This document shows, one piece after another, positions 50,078 through 62,507 of a stretch of 64,000 nucleotides of DNA. The translations under genes were made by a program, and so were the position numbers. The DNA comes from Hygrophila difformis. Lineage: Eukaryota > Streptophyta > Magnoliopsida > Lamiales > Acanthaceae. Under the pieces are notes generated by a model, which saw only the letters and a program-made list of their open reading frames with translations, searched no databases and was not told the DNA's origin. The stretch lies in contig JAOANR010000005.1 of the NCBI GenBank assembly GCA_030278955.1, forward strand, positions 4,259,431 to 4,323,430, in the 5' to 3' direction. The stretch's first letter is position 1, and each line of letters starts with the position of its first letter.

Positions 50078-50533
50078 ATGGCCGACCCGAGGTTACAAGA
50101 TTCCATCATGCGTTTATTGTGCTCCATGTCGGATATCACGCACGAACTTCGCCATATCTCTAGGGATGCCGCGAACGATAGAAATAGGATTGTGGCTTTA
50201 GAGGAGAGGATGGAGGATATGACCATTAGGAGTACCCAGATGGCTGCTCGCCATGATGCTCTTGCAGCCGAGTTCGAGGATTGCCGACACCACGTGCATA
50301 TGTTGCAGGGACGCATCTTCGCGTTGGAGGAGGTCATTGTTGGGCTGCAAAACCAGCTTAACCCCGAGCCAGAGACGGAGGAGGAGGAGGAGTTTGACCC
50401 CGATGAGTTCGTCAACGTGGAGGAAGAGGACCCCGAGGAGGTTGTGGAGAACCCTCCACTGCCTCTTGATACCGACGAGGAGGTAGAAGCCGACCGTAGG
50501 ATGCTCGGCTACTCTCCGGACTATTTGCTTTAG
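50078..50533 (+). CDS. 151-aa acidic coiled-coil protein encoded between PBS and gag
   Basis: An ATG-started frame of 151 codons. Residues about 1-95 are predicted to form a long amphipathic helix or coiled coil (leader with RLLCSMSDITHELRHI, then VALEERMEDMT, DALAAEFEDCRHHVHMLQGR and ALEEVIVGLQNQL). Residues 100-140 are very acidic (EPETEEEEEFDPDEF, EEEDPEEVVENPP). It precedes gag-pol by about 310 bases in another frame and lies on the same predicted transcript. I do not recognise it as a standard part of Tekay elements. It could be a small structural or chaperone-like protein, a leader peptide or a captured host fragment. Composition suggests real coding sequence, but no family is assigned. 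Confidence 0.6.
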   Translation: MADPRLQDSIMRLLCSMSDITHELRHISRDAANDRNRIVALEERMEDMTIRSTQMAARHDALAAEFEDCRHHVHMLQGRIFALEEVIVGLQNQLNPEPETEEEEEFDPDEFVNVEEEDPEEVVENPPLPLDTDEEVEADRRMLGYSPDYLL

Positions 50534-50845
50534 GGTTTGCGTGGACTCCGTCGGTTGCTTTTGCTAGTTTTCTTATTATTGCGTATTCGTATATTCACAT
50601 TTTGTTACTATATAGTTATCACATTTTACGTAGTGATAACTTAGTAAGTATATCATGACGTAACCCTCGCTGTTAAAGCAATTTATCTAGTGGAATTTCG
50701 TATTTAGTATTTCTCTTTCCTTTCTTGCCCATTTCAGTGGTCTTTAGCACTTAGAACCTATGAGATTGAGTTCTAACCGTATTCTAACCCGCCTATTAAC
50801 TTTCGTCTAACCGCGAATCTAACCTCTGCGTGCTTGATCATCAGG

Positions 50846-53800
50846 ATGCCGCCCAGAGGGAGACCTAGAGTTGAGATCCCAGTGAATGAGAACGTTAATG
50901 CCCCAGCCGATGCGAACCCGCCGAATCCGGGAGTTCAAGCTAACCCTGTTCCCAACGCACTTGATGAGAGGTTGAGGACAGTTGAGCAAGTCCTCGTTGC
51001 TCTAGGAAACGCTGAAGTCAACCGAGCTCAAGCAGCAGTACCACCCCCAGCAGCTCGGATAAATTATCTGGCGATGGTGAACCCTTACCAGCCGCCTCAT
51101 TACGAGGGACAAGAGGATCCCGCGAAGCTGGAGGATTGGCTGAGAACTTTTGACAAACTGCTTACTGCCATCAGGTGTCCCGCGAATGAGAAGGTTGGTG
51201 TGGCTGTGTACTACTTGAGGGGAGAAGCTGACGAATGGTGGCAAAACCACCAAGAAGGACTGGCTGATGGTGAACATGCCTACTTCTGGGAAGAGTTTAA
51301 GGAGATGATGAGGGAAAGGTTCTATCCCCTCAGTACAAAAACTGCTAAGTATGAGGAATTTATTAATCTCCGACAAGGCACCCAGACAGTTCAAGAAAAC
51401 TATGCGAAGTTTAAAGAGCTCGTCCGATTTGCTCCAAGGCTGGTACCAACCGATGCTGATAAAGCCCAGAAATTCGAGATGGGGCTGAATCTCAGCATCA
51501 GAGAGATCTTGGTTGGCGGACATCACACTACTCTGCAAGCTGTTTACGATCGTGCAGTGGCAATTGCACGAGTACAACAGCTGAAGCGCAAAGATCATGG
51601 AGATACTAGCAAGGGCCCAAACAATTTCGATAAGAGGAACCGGAACAACAACTCTGGAAATCACTTCAGAAGGGGGAATGACCAAGGAAGGAATGATGGT
51701 CATAGGAAGCCGGACAACAGAGAACTCAACCGAGGAGGCCTAGGAGGTTGGAGGCCGGATAACCAGGGCGCCTTCATACCCAGATGCCGGGAATGCAACC
51801 TTCCGCACTTGGTGCGTGAATGCCCAAGACCGGGGCATTGCTACCGGTGTGGCCGAGAAGGTCACATGAAGAAGGAATGCCGGACGAGGGAGGACCGCAT
51901 TGAAAAGAGGTTGGATCTGATAAAACGTCCTCAGGGCGACAGGCCAGCCGGGCCAAACCAGCAAGGCAACCAAGGGCAGAGATTCCCGCAGGCACAGAGG
52001 CCACCTCAGAATCCAAACCAGCATGGGAATCAAGAGAGGCCAGTAGGACGCCTGAACGTGATAAACCAAGCTGACTTAGCTGCTCAAGGCGATGTGATCG
52101 AAGGTACGTTTACTGCTTTAAGCGTACCTGTCAAGGTCTTATTTGACTCAGGAGCGAGTTGCTCTTTGATTTCCACGAGAACTATATCTGCGTTAGATCT
52201 ACCAGCTCCGAATAACATTAACTTAGGAATCCAATTACCATCGGGTAAGATAGTATCGTGTTCCAAACGATATGACGGGATCCCGATAGTAATCAAGAAC
52301 ACTGAATTCTTTGCGAATCTCATAGAATTTGACCTTAAGGATTTCGATATCATTTTGGGAATGGACTGGTTGACGAGGTACAAGGCTGTTATCGAATGCC
52401 AGAAGCAGAAGATCTCGCTGGTGAAGAGTCGCGGAAAGAAGGTCATTTACTATATGCAGCCTCAGAAGAAGGGTGCCAAGATAGTAAATGCATTGAAGTT
52501 CTGCAATCTCATGCAGAAGGGATACCAACTGTACGCGTGCTACGTGCATAATCTGGAAGGCGAGGAGAACAAGATCGATAATATCCCCGTCGTGAACGAA
52601 TACCCAGATGTCTTCCCGGAGGATATCCCAGGAATGCCTCCTGAGCGAGAGGTGGAGTTCACGATCGATCTCGTACCCGGAATCGAACCGGTGTCGAAGG
52701 CACCATATCGCATGGCGCCTGCTGAGATGAAGGAGCTGAAAGAACAACTCGAGGAGTTGTTATCAAAAGGGTATATTCGGCCGAGCACATCACCATGGGG
52801 AGCTCCAGTCCTGTTCGTGAAAAAGAAGGACGGCGGACTCCGATTGTGCATCGACTACCGAGGTCTTAATCAAGTGACGATTAAGAACAAGTACCCGCTA
52901 CCTAGGATCGAAGATCTCTTCGATCAACTGAAAGGAGCGTCGGTATTTTCAAAAGTTGATCTAAGGTCGGGATACCACCAATTGCGTATCGCCGAAAACG
53001 ATATACCCAAGACAGCATTCCGAACAAGATATGGACACTACGAATTTACCGTAATGTCTTTCGGTCTGACTAATGCTCCCGCAGTATTCATGAACCTCAT
53101 GAATAGCGTTTTCCGAGAGTTACTAGACACATGCGTAGTCGTATTCATCGACGACATCCTAGTTTACTCGAAGAATGAAGAAGAGCATAGTAGTCATTTA
53201 CACCAAGTACTCGGACTTTTGAGGAAGAATCAACTCTACGCGAAGCTGTCTAAGTGCGAGTTTTGGAAGAATGAAGTCGCTTTTCTGGGTCATATAGTAT
53301 CGGCTAAAGGAGTATCAGTCGACCCGGCAAAGATATCGGCAGTGTCTGATTGGCCGGCACCAACAAACCAGACCGAGGTAAGAAGTTTCCTAGGTCTAGC
53401 CGGATACTACCGAAGATTCGTGAAGGACTTTTCTAAAATTGCGAGACCGATGACCCAACTGCTGAAGAAAGGATTGAAGTTTGATTGGACAGCTGAGTGT
53501 GAACAGTCATTCCGTGAGCTTAAGGGGAGACTCACATCAGCACCGGTTTTAGCGTTGCCATCCGAGACTGAGGATTACGAGGTGTATAGCGACGCCTCGA
53601 AGGAAGGTCTCGGTTGCGTGCTAATGCAAAACCATAGAGTGATTGCTTATGCATCAAGGCAACTCAAGACGCACGAGGTAAACTACCCGACACATGATCT
53701 GGAACTAGCAGCGGTAGTGTTCGCTCTTAAGATCTGGCGACACTATCTATATGGACGAACTTGTCGGATGTTTACAGATCACAAAAGCCTCAAGTATATA

Positions 53801-55507
53801 TTTACTCAGAAAGAGTTGAATATGAGGCAGAGGAGATGGCTCGAGCTGATCAAAGATTACGATCTGGATATAGCCTACCATGAAGGCAAGGCGAACGTCG
53901 TAGCAGATGCGTTGAGTCGCAAGACGAGGCACACGACAAACACGCTCATTCTACCTTCGGGACTGTATATGGACCTAGCTAAGTTAGATACTGAACTAGT
54001 CCATTATGGAACCGTGGTGGAGACAGTGAACGCCATAACAGTTGAATCTACCGTATTTGACGAGATTCGAGAAGCCCAACCGGACGACGAGAATCTCCAG
54101 AGGATCAAAGGAAAAATAAGTGAAGGAAAGGCGGTAGGATTCACGATCCATGAAGACGGAAGTGTTCGTTTTAAAGGAAGATGGTGCGTTCCTCATAAGT
54201 GCGAGGAATTGAAGAGAAAGCTCATGGAAGAAGGCCACAGTACACCTTATTCAGTCCACCCTGGTGGGGATAAGTTGTACAAAGACTTAAAGAAAATCTA
54301 TTGGTGGCCGCGGATGAAGAAGGATGTTGCCGACTTTGTGGCTAAGTGTATAACCTGCCAGAAGGTGAAGGCAGTGAGACAAAAACCGCTAGGATTGGTA
54401 AAGCCACTGGAGATCCCAAGCTGGAAGTGGGACAGCATCTCCATGGATTTTGTTTCGGGGTTGCCAAGATCTCCCCGAGGAATGAATAAGATTTGGGTAA
54501 TAGTTGACCGGTTAACGAAGACCGCCATTTTCATACCAATGAAGGAAAATTGGTCGATGGATCAACTAGCTAAGGCATACATCGAGAATGTGGTCCGAAG
54601 GCACGGAGTACCGCATGATATTATCTCAGACAGGGATAGTAGATTCGTCTCCAACTTCTGGACTAAACTACAAGAAGCCTTAGGAACCCAAATCAAGATG
54701 AGCACAGCTTTTCATCCAATGACGGACGGTCAAACTGAGCGCACGATTCAGACGCTCGAGGACATGCTAAGAGCGTGTGTACTCGAATTCAAGGGAAGTT
54801 GGGAAGACCACTTACCGTTGATTGAATTCTCGTACAACAACAGTTACCACGCTAGCATAGGCATCGCACCGTTCGAAGCGCTTTACGGACGGAAGTGTCG
54901 TAGTCCGTTGTGCTGGACGAAGGATGATTCGGTAGTTGTTGGACCGCAGCTCATTGAGGATATGAATAACAAGATCAAGGTGGTTCAACAGAAAATGAAA
55001 GCCGCGCAAGATAGGCAGAAGAGCTACGCCGACACTAGACGGCAAGAGTTGGAATTTGAGGTGGGAGACAAGGTTATGCTGAAAGTATCGCCCATGAAGG
55101 GGGTGATGCGATTCGGTAAACGAGGGAAACTAAGTCCTCGCTACATTGGTCCGTACGAGATTTTGGATCGTGTAGGTACCTTGGCTTATCGTTTGGCACT
55201 TCCACCAGAGTTGTCGCGAGTGCACAACGTATTCCATGTTTCTCAACTGAAGAAATATGTGCATGACCCAACTCACGTGTTGCAACCCGACGTGATTGAG
55301 CTAGATGATGACTTGACATACGAAGAGTATCCGATCGAGGTGCTTGATGTCAAGGAAAGGGTCACAAGAAACAAGACTGTGAGGATGGTGAAGATCCTAT
55401 GGTCAAATCATGGCACCGAGGAAGCAACGTGGGAATTGGAAACGGATATGAAGCAGAGATATCCCAACCTTTTCCGAAGCGACTCAGGAGCAGTTATGGG
55501 GGCATAA
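50846..55507 (+). CDS. Gag-pol polyprotein of the Tekay-like chromovirus, intact
   Basis: The first ATG in the open frame is at 50846 (the frame extends 12 bases further up to a TTG only), giving about 1553 aa. Domain order: gag capsid region (residues about 70-250), a CxxC-type knuckle [13 protein letters not shown], a CCHC knuckle [14 protein letters not shown] (about 332-345), protease [12 protein letters not shown] (about 432), reverse transcriptase with [13 protein letters not shown] (about 765), RNase H beginning [15 protein letters not shown] (about 912), the integrase HHCC zinc finger with CITCQK, and the DDE core residues in [16 protein letters not shown] and [14 protein letters not shown]. 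At the end a chromodomain-like module reads [12 protein letters not shown] and [15 protein letters not shown]. The fused frame and chromodomain place it among chromoviruses. No stop or frameshift is present. Confidence 0.96.
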   Translation: MPPRGRPRVEIPVNENVNAPADANPPNPGVQANPVPNALDERLRTVEQVLVALGNAEVNRAQAAVPPPAARINYLAMVNPYQPPHYEGQEDPAKLEDWLRTFDKLLTAIRCPANEKVGVAVYYLRGEADEWWQNHQEGLADGEHAYFWEEFKEMMRERFYPLSTKTAKYEEFINLRQGTQTVQENYAKFKELVRFAPRLVPTDADKAQKFEMGLNLSIREILVGGHHTTLQAVYDRAVAIARVQQLKRKDHGDTSKGPNNFDKRNRNNNSGNHFRRGNDQGRNDGHRKPDNRELNRGGLGGWRPDNQGAFIPRCRECNLPHLVRECPRPGHCYRCGREGHMKKECRTREDRIEKRLDLIKRPQGDRPAGPNQQGNQGQRFPQAQRPPQNPNQHGNQERPVGRLNVINQADLAAQGDVIEGTFTALSVPVKVLFDSGASCSLISTRTISALDLPAPNNINLGIQLPSGKIVSCSKRYDGIPIVIKNTEFFANLIEFDLKDFDIILGMDWLTRYKAVIECQKQKISLVKSRGKKVIYYMQPQKKGAKIVNALKFCNLMQKGYQLYACYVHNLEGEENKIDNIPVVNEYPDVFPEDIPGMPPEREVEFTIDLVPGIEPVSKAPYRMAPAEMKELKEQLEELLSKGYIRPSTSPWGAPVLFVKKKDGGLRLCIDYRGLNQVTIKNKYPLPRIEDLFDQLKGASVFSKVDLRSGYHQLRIAENDIPKTAFRTRYGHYEFTVMSFGLTNAPAVFMNLMNSVFRELLDTCVVVFIDDILVYSKNEEEHSSHLHQVLGLLRKNQLYAKLSKCEFWKNEVAFLGHIVSAKGVSVDPAKISAVSDWPAPTNQTEVRSFLGLAGYYRRFVKDFSKIARPMTQLLKKGLKFDWTAECEQSFRELKGRLTSAPVLALPSETEDYEVYSDASKEGLGCVLMQNHRVIAYASRQLKTHEVNYPTHDLELAAVVFALKIWRHYLYGRTCRMFTDHKSLKYIFTQKELNMRQRRWLELIKDYDLDIAYHEGKANVVADALSRKTRHTTNTLILPSGLYMDLAKLDTELVHYGTVVETVNAITVESTVFDEIREAQPDDENLQRIKGKISEGKAVGFTIHEDGSVRFKGRWCVPHKCEELKRKLMEEGHSTPYSVHPGGDKLYKDLKKIYWWPRMKKDVADFVAKCITCQKVKAVRQKPLGLVKPLEIPSWKWDSISMDFVSGLPRSPRGMNKIWVIVDRLTKTAIFIPMKENWSMDQLAKAYIENVVRRHGVPHDIISDRDSRFVSNFWTKLQEALGTQIKMSTAFHPMTDGQTERTIQTLEDMLRACVLEFKGSWEDHLPLIEFSYNNSYHASIGIAPFEALYGRKCRSPLCWTKDDSVVVGPQLIEDMNNKIKVVQQKMKAAQDRQKSYADTRRQELEFEVGDKVMLKVSPMKGVMRFGKRGKLSPRYIGPYEILDRVGTLAYRLALPPELSRVHNVFHVSQLKKYVHDPTHVLQPDVIELDDDLTYEEYPIEVLDVKERVTRNKTVRMVKILWSNHGTEEATWELETDMKQRYPNLFRSDSGAVMGA

Positions 55508-55517
55508 CTGCAGTCCT

Positions 55518-55590
55518 AAGGGGGAGAGGATGTGACACCCCGCGCAAAGTCGTCGCGAGGATGTGACACCCCGCGCAAAGTCGTCGCGAG
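55518..55590 (+). repeat. Upstream purine tract, LTR-start-like sequence and 31-bp tandem duplication
   Basis: AAGGGGGAGAGGA (55518-55530) is followed by TGTGACACCCCGC, which looks like a purine tract joined to an LTR start. The 31 bases 55529-55559 are repeated exactly at 55560-55590. The real 3' LTR begins only at 55701. Confidence 0.85.
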
Positions 55591-55687
55591 CTGAGGTAAG
55601 AATCTTAAATTGCAAGCCTCACCAATTTCTGCGTCAATTATTATTTTTCCGAAGTGCGACCCAACTTCGAGGACGAAGTTGATTTCT

Positions 55688-55700
55688 AAGGAGAGTAGAC
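55688..55700 (+). other. Polypurine tract before the 3' LTR
   Basis: TAAGGAGAGTAGAC directly precedes TGTAATACCC of the 3' LTR. It is less pure than the tract at 55518-55530, but its position makes it the plus-strand primer of the current element. Confidence 0.6.
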
Positions 55701-58106
55701 TGTAATACCCGAGAAATCGCCATCGAAAATTTAAATCCAAAAATAAAGAATTGGATTTAAATTATTAAAACCGAAATAATTCCGAGAGAGCGGAATTTAT
55801 TATTTATCGGAAGATAACAACTCGAAACGAGTTTATCGAATTGTCCCAACAATCACGGATAATTCCCACATTATGATTTTTATTTTTGTAGAGAAGGAAT
55901 CTTAATATATATAAAAAAAAAAAAAATATTACTGTAGCACGCTGCTACTGTAGCACGCGGCTACTGTAGCACGCGGGGCTACTGTAGCAGCCGCGCTTTT
56001 GTCGGGAATCGGCCAACATCTCCATTTTTTTTCACCCATGATTTTGGGGTCTGATCTAGGGGAGTGTGGAGGGTATTGTGGACTGATATTACCACATACC
56101 CAACCCCTAGATCCACTCCATCAACACCAAAACTCCCTCCCACTTCCAAACTTCCAAAAACACTAAGTTGCAAGCATTCTTGGATCATTTTCGACGGAGA
56201 AGGCGACCTCTTGGACGAGATTTTGGCATTTCTCAGACGTAGGTGGGTGGTAAGGAAGGTTTCCTCTTCGATTCCTTGGTTTTAGATTTCGGATTCTAGG
56301 CCCTAACATCAAGTTTTTCTCCAAACACCTCAAATTAGGATTCATTCGGTAGATCTTGGAGGTGAGAGGCTGTTCCGGACGAACTTGGGAGTATAACCAA
56401 AGAGGCTTTCGACACTATACTCTTGAGAAGTAAGTTAATGATGTGCATATCAATTTTTAGAGTGTTTGGTTGAGTATTTGTTGAGTTAGAGTTCAATCTT
56501 CATCTTGTGCCAAATCTGTCAACTAGGGTTTCTATCCGAGTAGTTTATTTGTTCAGCGTTTTTCGTCAAGATCTGTTCATTTTTGGAAGAACTTGTCTAA
56601 ATGAAAAATGTTCCTAATACTTTAAAGATGATGTCTGTAAATTTTCATAATTTTTGGAATTGATTTGGTCGACGAAAATGGATCTGGTATTTTCTGCTAT
56701 GTGTGGTGACAGATTCAAATTCCTAGCATGTTCAGTTTTGTAGTTCATATTTCTCCTAGCTATGGTCGTTTTTGATGGTCGACTTCTTCATGAAAATTGT
56801 TCATCTATGTGTCTAGTTTACTCCTGTTAAATTTCAGAATTTTTGGAACAACCTTCGAATTGTTATGGATTTTTAAGTAAGCTGTGGTCGGATGAACAGT
56901 GGTCTTTGCACCCTTTTGAAAACAAGTTTCTGAAATGATTTTTTTTGAGTGACTTAGAGTCCGAAATTGCTAAGGCCTATTTCTGAGAAAAATGTTTATT
57001 TTGATGTCGCCTAGCACCTGTAAAATTTTCAGAATTTTTCACAAAGTTTTACTACATTTCCTTATACGATTTTGGAAACTGCCACAGTGTAGTCTTACCG
57101 GTGAAATTTGGTTTCGTACGTTTCGGTAGTTTTTGAGACGATTGCTACTCTTTGATGAATCCTATGAATTCTGGAAATGTAAATATATGTTGTAATGATT
57201 AAAATGTGACTTTTGAAACTTTGTGAGTTTTGATCGAGTTAGATGTTCAATTTGGAGGGTAAGTGCACTTGGCGTGGGCTCGTTGGGCCGCCCCCTCTTT
57301 TTGGTGGCCAAAACGGCGCCAAGGAAATATTATTATGTTGCGTGATTGTATGAGTCTATACTCCTAGGTTTTATCCGTAGGGGTTACCTAGGGCTCCGGA
57401 GTGTGTCTGTATAGGGTCCGCTGCTCTCACATTGTGGATACCGTCGGCTTGTGGACATAAGTGCCCAAGCGGGTAATTGATCCCAAAACGGCTAAGGCCC
57501 TGGATCGTCGATACCGGCAGCTTGTGGACATAAGCGCCCAAGCGGGTAATGTTTTGGATGTCCTCGATCAAAATGAACAATGGTGTGGTAAAGTATAGAA
57601 AGAAATCCCCGTAACTTATTTTTACTTGTTCGTTAGATTAAATTCCTAACATTTTATTACCTCTTCTAAATCTTTAAAATTTGCTATGCTATCCGTTAAC
57701 TTACTCAGTACCGTTTGTACTGATAAAATTGTTATTTCCTATTTTTTTTCGCAGAGTAAGTGTTGGCGCATTGGGATGGGATTCTCCAAAAATAAAGACT
57801 TGTCGCATTTTATGATTATTTTAAATTTCTGCACTTTGGACTTGATACTGGACTTTGGACTTTGGTTTTTGGCCGTCTGTTGGCCCCATTTTTATTTGTT
57901 TTAGCTTCCGCACTGATTATTACTGTGATGCATGAGATACTCTGATTTTAATTCGGGCATGATTGAATAGTTTTTAAATTGTTTTTGAAAAATTGATACA
58001 ACTTAGCCTTAGCATTTTTCTAGATGAGCTCGACTTGGGTCGGGTCTTGTTTAGAAAAGTGTGGCGGTAATGCCCTGGCCTGGGAAATCAAATCCGGGGT
58101 GTTACA
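55701..58106 (+). repeat. 3' LTR of the Tekay-like element
   Basis: About 2406 bp, almost identical to 47393-49800. Differences seen include the length of the A-run near 55913, GCTGCTACTG for GCGGCTACTA, and single changes such as GAACAGTGG for GAACACTGG. Ends TGTAATACCC...GGGGTGTTACA. Confidence 0.95.
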
Positions 58107-60065
58107 TTTTCAGAATTTAAAAATATTCAAACAGCCCATTCATATATAATTTAAAGATAATACATCAAAGTTGAAGCGGAATTTAAATATAGGGCCAACA
58201 TGGCAAAAACACGGGTTAAACAGGCCCGTTCATGCAAGTCGTAATTAAATGGAGGGATTTAAAATATAGATTTCCCCTAATGTTCCCATGTATGCATATG
58301 ACGATGCATATTCTTCGTACTCTGTAAGAAAAAGGAGATATATGGTTTGGGTCAGCAAAAACGCGCTGAGTAAGTTAACACATAGCATGGGTTAGGGGTT
58401 TCAAAGCCTTTAAGTAAATTTAATAAAAACATTTCAACAATATTTAATTTAGCCGGCAATCCGGCGGCCGCAGCCAATTTCATAAAATCTAAGCTTTTTA
58501 ATATATTTCCCGTTACGCCATCATCTCAACAATATATCATTTAGCCGGAGATCCGGCGGCCTCAGCCAATTTCATAAGTATCATTTAGCCGGTGATCCGG
58601 CGGCCTCAGCCAATTTCAAAAGTATCATTTCTCAAAATATTTTTCGTTTCTTTTATAGTTCACCATTCACCAGGGCTCTTGTGACCGCAATCCTCATAAT
58701 CAATATTTCCGCAGGAAATCATACAATCGCCCTTGGGGAATCTAACCCGCAAGAACTCAATACATCCTAGGGAATCAAACCCGTAGGAAAACATACGATC
58801 GCCCTTGGGGAATCTAACCCGCAAGAACTCAAATATATCATAGGGAATCAAACCCGCATGAATCATATTGATAATATCAAACTTGGTCACAAGTCCCCAA
58901 TGTTTCAAAAGAATTCTTTTACAGAAAATGTTTTTATTTGGTGTAACGGGATTTTTCAAAAGTATATATATATCGTAATTCAACGTCTCGACCGTTTGTT
59001 TCGAATTTCAAAATCTCTTCGATTTAAAAATCACATGGCGTCACAGTTTACGCCTTTTTGGTTTAAAAATCCATTTCTTAGGCGATTGATTTGAAATTTT
59101 CACAGTATCTCAAAAACATCCCAACGAACAACTTTCGTGTTTTAAGTTTTTCGGAAAAACGATGGGAAGCATGTCAAAAATCAAGTTTTCTTCAGAAACA
59201 AAAAGCTGTCAGGATTCAGGTTTGACAACGTTAAAAGATTCGACTTTTTATCATATCAAATGGACTTCAAAAATTCTGAAATTTTTCAGAGACATACTAG
59301 ACATGATTTCCAACAACTTTTGTTTAGATCATGAAGATTAGTTCGGACTAGAAATGATAGGAATAAGCTCCTCAAGATCGGTTATGAAATCTGTCATCCT
59401 TTGACAATTCCTAAAAACGCAGAATATGTCCGACATGATTTGGGGTATCAAAACTCGATGAAAATCTTTGAAATTTTTACACAATATAGCTTAAGATCTT
59501 TGGATCAAAATCTTAGTTTTGAGTTTTCAGGTTTGAACACTCGAAGTACGAGTTTTGCTCGTCGAGTTTGATTATGAACTCTGTCAAGGTTCTTGATTTC
59601 GGTACTAACGCAGATCGGATCGGCTCAGGTTCGGAGGCTCAAATCTCAACGAAAAATTCTAAAAACTTACAGCAATATTCCAAACTCATAGATCTACAAC
59701 TCTTATGTTCAACTTCAATCCTAGATCGGCCTAGATCCAAGGTCAAAATGGCTAACAAGATTGAGAGTGAAATCTGTCCAAGTTGTAAGATCCAGATTTA
59801 ATACTCTTCGGTTTTGGGTTGGTTTCAGGTTTCAAATCATCATGAAAAATTCTAAAATTTTTACAGAAGCTAAATCAAAGTCTTAGAAACACTTTTCATG
59901 TTTTGAGTTTTCTTGTTTGAGCAGCTTTAGAGGTTTGAAAAATTCATACGAAAACGCTGCGTTGAGGGTTTCTCTTGTTGACAGCTTTTTATAAATTTTC
60001 TTGAGTTGAATCTCTATGTTTGGTTGCATTTTAAGTCTCCCAAAACCATAGTAAGGTTAACTTAC
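58107..60065 (-). repeat. Family B LTR piece, forward in the window (diverged)
   Basis: It resumes the LTR head interrupted at 47392 (TTTTCAGAATTTAAAAATATTC) and follows the family B LTR to GTAAGGTTAACTTAC. It lacks the 70-bp GGGCTCTTATGTCCAC duplication and instead has a duplicated ATCGCCCTTGGGGAATCTAA segment (58725-58820). Confidence 0.8.
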
Positions 60066-60375
60066 TCAGCGCGTTTTTGCTGACCCAAACCATATATCTC
60101 CTTTTTCTTACAGAGTACGAAGAATATGCATCGTCATATGCATACATGGGAACATTAGGGGAAATCTTTATTTTAAATCCCTGCATTTAATTACGACTTG
60201 CATGAACGGACCTGTTTAACCCGTGGTTTGGCCATGTCGGCCCTATATTTAAATTCCGCTGCAACTTTGATGTATTATTTTTAAATTACTTATGAATGGG
60301 CTGTTTGAATGTTTTAAATTCTGAAAAACCATAGCCTTGCATCTCTTTACTGAGCTCGGAGAAACCGTGTCTTCC
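60066..60375 (+). repeat. Family B LTR head, inverted
   Basis: Complement of the LTR head region (as in 42090-42400), with the variant bases of unit 5 (for example GGCCATGTCGGCCC). It joins the previous forward piece at a shared GTTAACTTAC. Confidence 0.8.
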
Positions 60376-62507
60376 CACCAATTTCTCAAAACAGCCCACA
60401 GTCGGACCTGACAGCAGCCGTTTGTCGCGATTTGGCGACTTTCTTGCCATATTCCTTGGCCCCAACGCGGGAATCTTGCTTGATCACGGGGGAGGCATAT
60501 TTTGGACGTCATTAGGTGTCCCTAACACCTCATTTCAGTCATCAACACCCCAAAGTTTCCTCCAAAACTCTCCCAAAACTCTCCCAAAGCCAAACACCCT
60601 TCCGGCGGACTTTCCGGCGACTTTCCGGCAACCAAATCCGACCGAGGAAGTGTGTAGATCAAGGATTGCAGGCTTTGGATTGTTGGTAAGATGTTAGTTA
60701 AGTTTCCTTATGATTTTAAGATCATAAACATCATCCTAACTTATGAATCTTTGTATTCAAACACAAATCGGAGCCAAGGGAAGAATAAATCGGGTGGAAG
60801 AGATTCGTTCGTGACATCCCGTGGATTCCGGACGACCCCGTGACTTCCTAGACATCATCCCCACTGTAAGTTAACCTTACTATGGTTTTGGGTGACTTAA
60901 AATGCAACCAAACATAGAGATTCAACTCAAGAAAATTTATAAAAATCTGTCAACAAGAGAAACCCTCAACGCAGCGTTTTCGTATGAATTTTTCGAACCT
61001 CTGAAGCTGCTCAAACAATAAAACTCAAAACATGAAAAGTGTTCCTAAGACTTTGATCTAGCCTCTGTAAAAATTTTGGAATGTTTCATGTTGTTTTGAA
61101 ACCTGAAACCGACCCAAAACCGAAGAGCATCAAATCTGGATCTTAGAATCCTTGACAGAATTTTCGTTCGAACTTGACGATGATTTTTACCTTAGATCTA
61201 GACCGATCTAGGATTGGAGTTGAACATAAGAATTGTAGATCTATGAGTTTGGAATACTACTGTAAGTTTTTAGAATTTTTCGTTGAGATTTGAGCCTCCG
61301 AATCTGAGCCGATCCGATCTGCGTTAGTACCGAAATCAAGAACCTTGACAGATTTCATTATCAAACTTGACGAGCATATTTCTATTACTTCAAGTGTTCA
61401 AACCTGAAAACTCAAAACTAAGATTTTGATCCTAAGAGCTTAAGCTATGTTGTGTAAAAATTTCAAAAATTTTCATCAAGTTTTGATACCCCAAAATGTG
61501 TCGGACATATTCTGCGTTTTAAGAATTTTCAAAGGATGACAGATTTCATAACCGATCTTGAGGAGCTTATTCCTATCATTTCTATCCCAAACTAATCTTT
61601 GAGCTCTAAACAAACGTTGCATATAATCATGTCTAGTATATGCATATGAAATTTCAGAATTTTTGGAGTCCATTTGATATGATAAAAAGTCAAATCTTTT
61701 AACGTTGTCAAACCTGAATCCTGACAGCTTTTTGTTTCTGTAGAAAACTTGATTTTCGACATGCTTCCCATCGTTTTTCCGAAAAACTTAAAACACGAAA
61801 GTTGTTCGTTGGGATGATTTTGAGATGCTGTACAAATTTCAGATCAATCGCCTAAGAAATGGATTTTTAAACCAAAAAGGCGCAAACTGTGATTTTTAAA
61901 TCAAAGAGATTTTGAAATTTCAAAACAAACGGTCGAGACGTTGGAATTACGATATATCTATACTTTTGAAAATCCCGTTACACCAAATAGAAACATTTTC
62001 TTAAAAGAATTCTTTTGAAACATTGGGGATTTGTGACCAAGTTTGATATTATCAATATGGGCCAGACGGCTTGTGGACATAAGAGCCCAAGCGAACGGCT
62101 AGTGGACATAAGAGCCCTGGCGAATGGTCGACCAAAAGGCTTGTGGACATAAGAGCCCAAGCGAACGGCCAGTGGACATAAGAGCCCTGGCGAATGGTTG
62201 TTTATAAATATTGATTATGAGGATTGCGGTCACAAGAGCCCTGGTGAATGGTGAACTATAAAAGAAACGAAAAATATTTTGAGAAATGATACTATTGATA
62301 TTGGCTGCGGCCGCCGGATCACCGGCTAAATGATACTTATGAAATTGGCTGAGGCCGCCGGATCACCGGCTAAATGATACTTTTGATATTGGCAGCGGCC
62401 GCCGGATCACCGGCTAAATGATATATTGTTGAGATGATGGCGTAACGGGAAATATATTAAAAAGCTTAGATTTTATGAAATTGGCTGCGGCCGCCGGATT
62501 GCCGGTA
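60376..62507 (+). repeat. Family B LTR body, inverted
   Basis: Complement of most of the LTR (about 32200-34320), including the GGGCTCTTATGTCCAC repeats in reverse (62065-62200) and GCCGG-CCGGC repeats (62295-62510). With 58107-60065 it forms a long imperfect inverted repeat around 60.06-60.4 kb. Confidence 0.8.

Larger units (their letters stand above)
47393..58106 (+). mobile_element. Complete Tekay-like chromovirus (Ty3/Gypsy), 10.7 kb
   Basis: Two LTRs of about 2.4 kb (47393-49800 and 55701-58106) differ at only about ten positions by eye. A primer binding site, an uninterrupted gag-pol and a purine tract lie between them. Flanking 5 bp are TTTAC on the left and TTTTC on the right, an imperfect target duplication. 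The flanks join to restore the family B LTR head (GCTATGGTTTTTCAGAATTT region), so the element inserted into family B sequence. The near-identical LTRs and open frame indicate a recent insertion that may still be competent. Confidence 0.93.

Noticed and set aside
50834..50845. Gag-pol start at 50834
   Set aside because: That codon is TTG; the first ATG in the frame is at 50846.
51002..51703. 233-codon minus-strand open frame
   Set aside because: Antisense shadow of the gag coding region.
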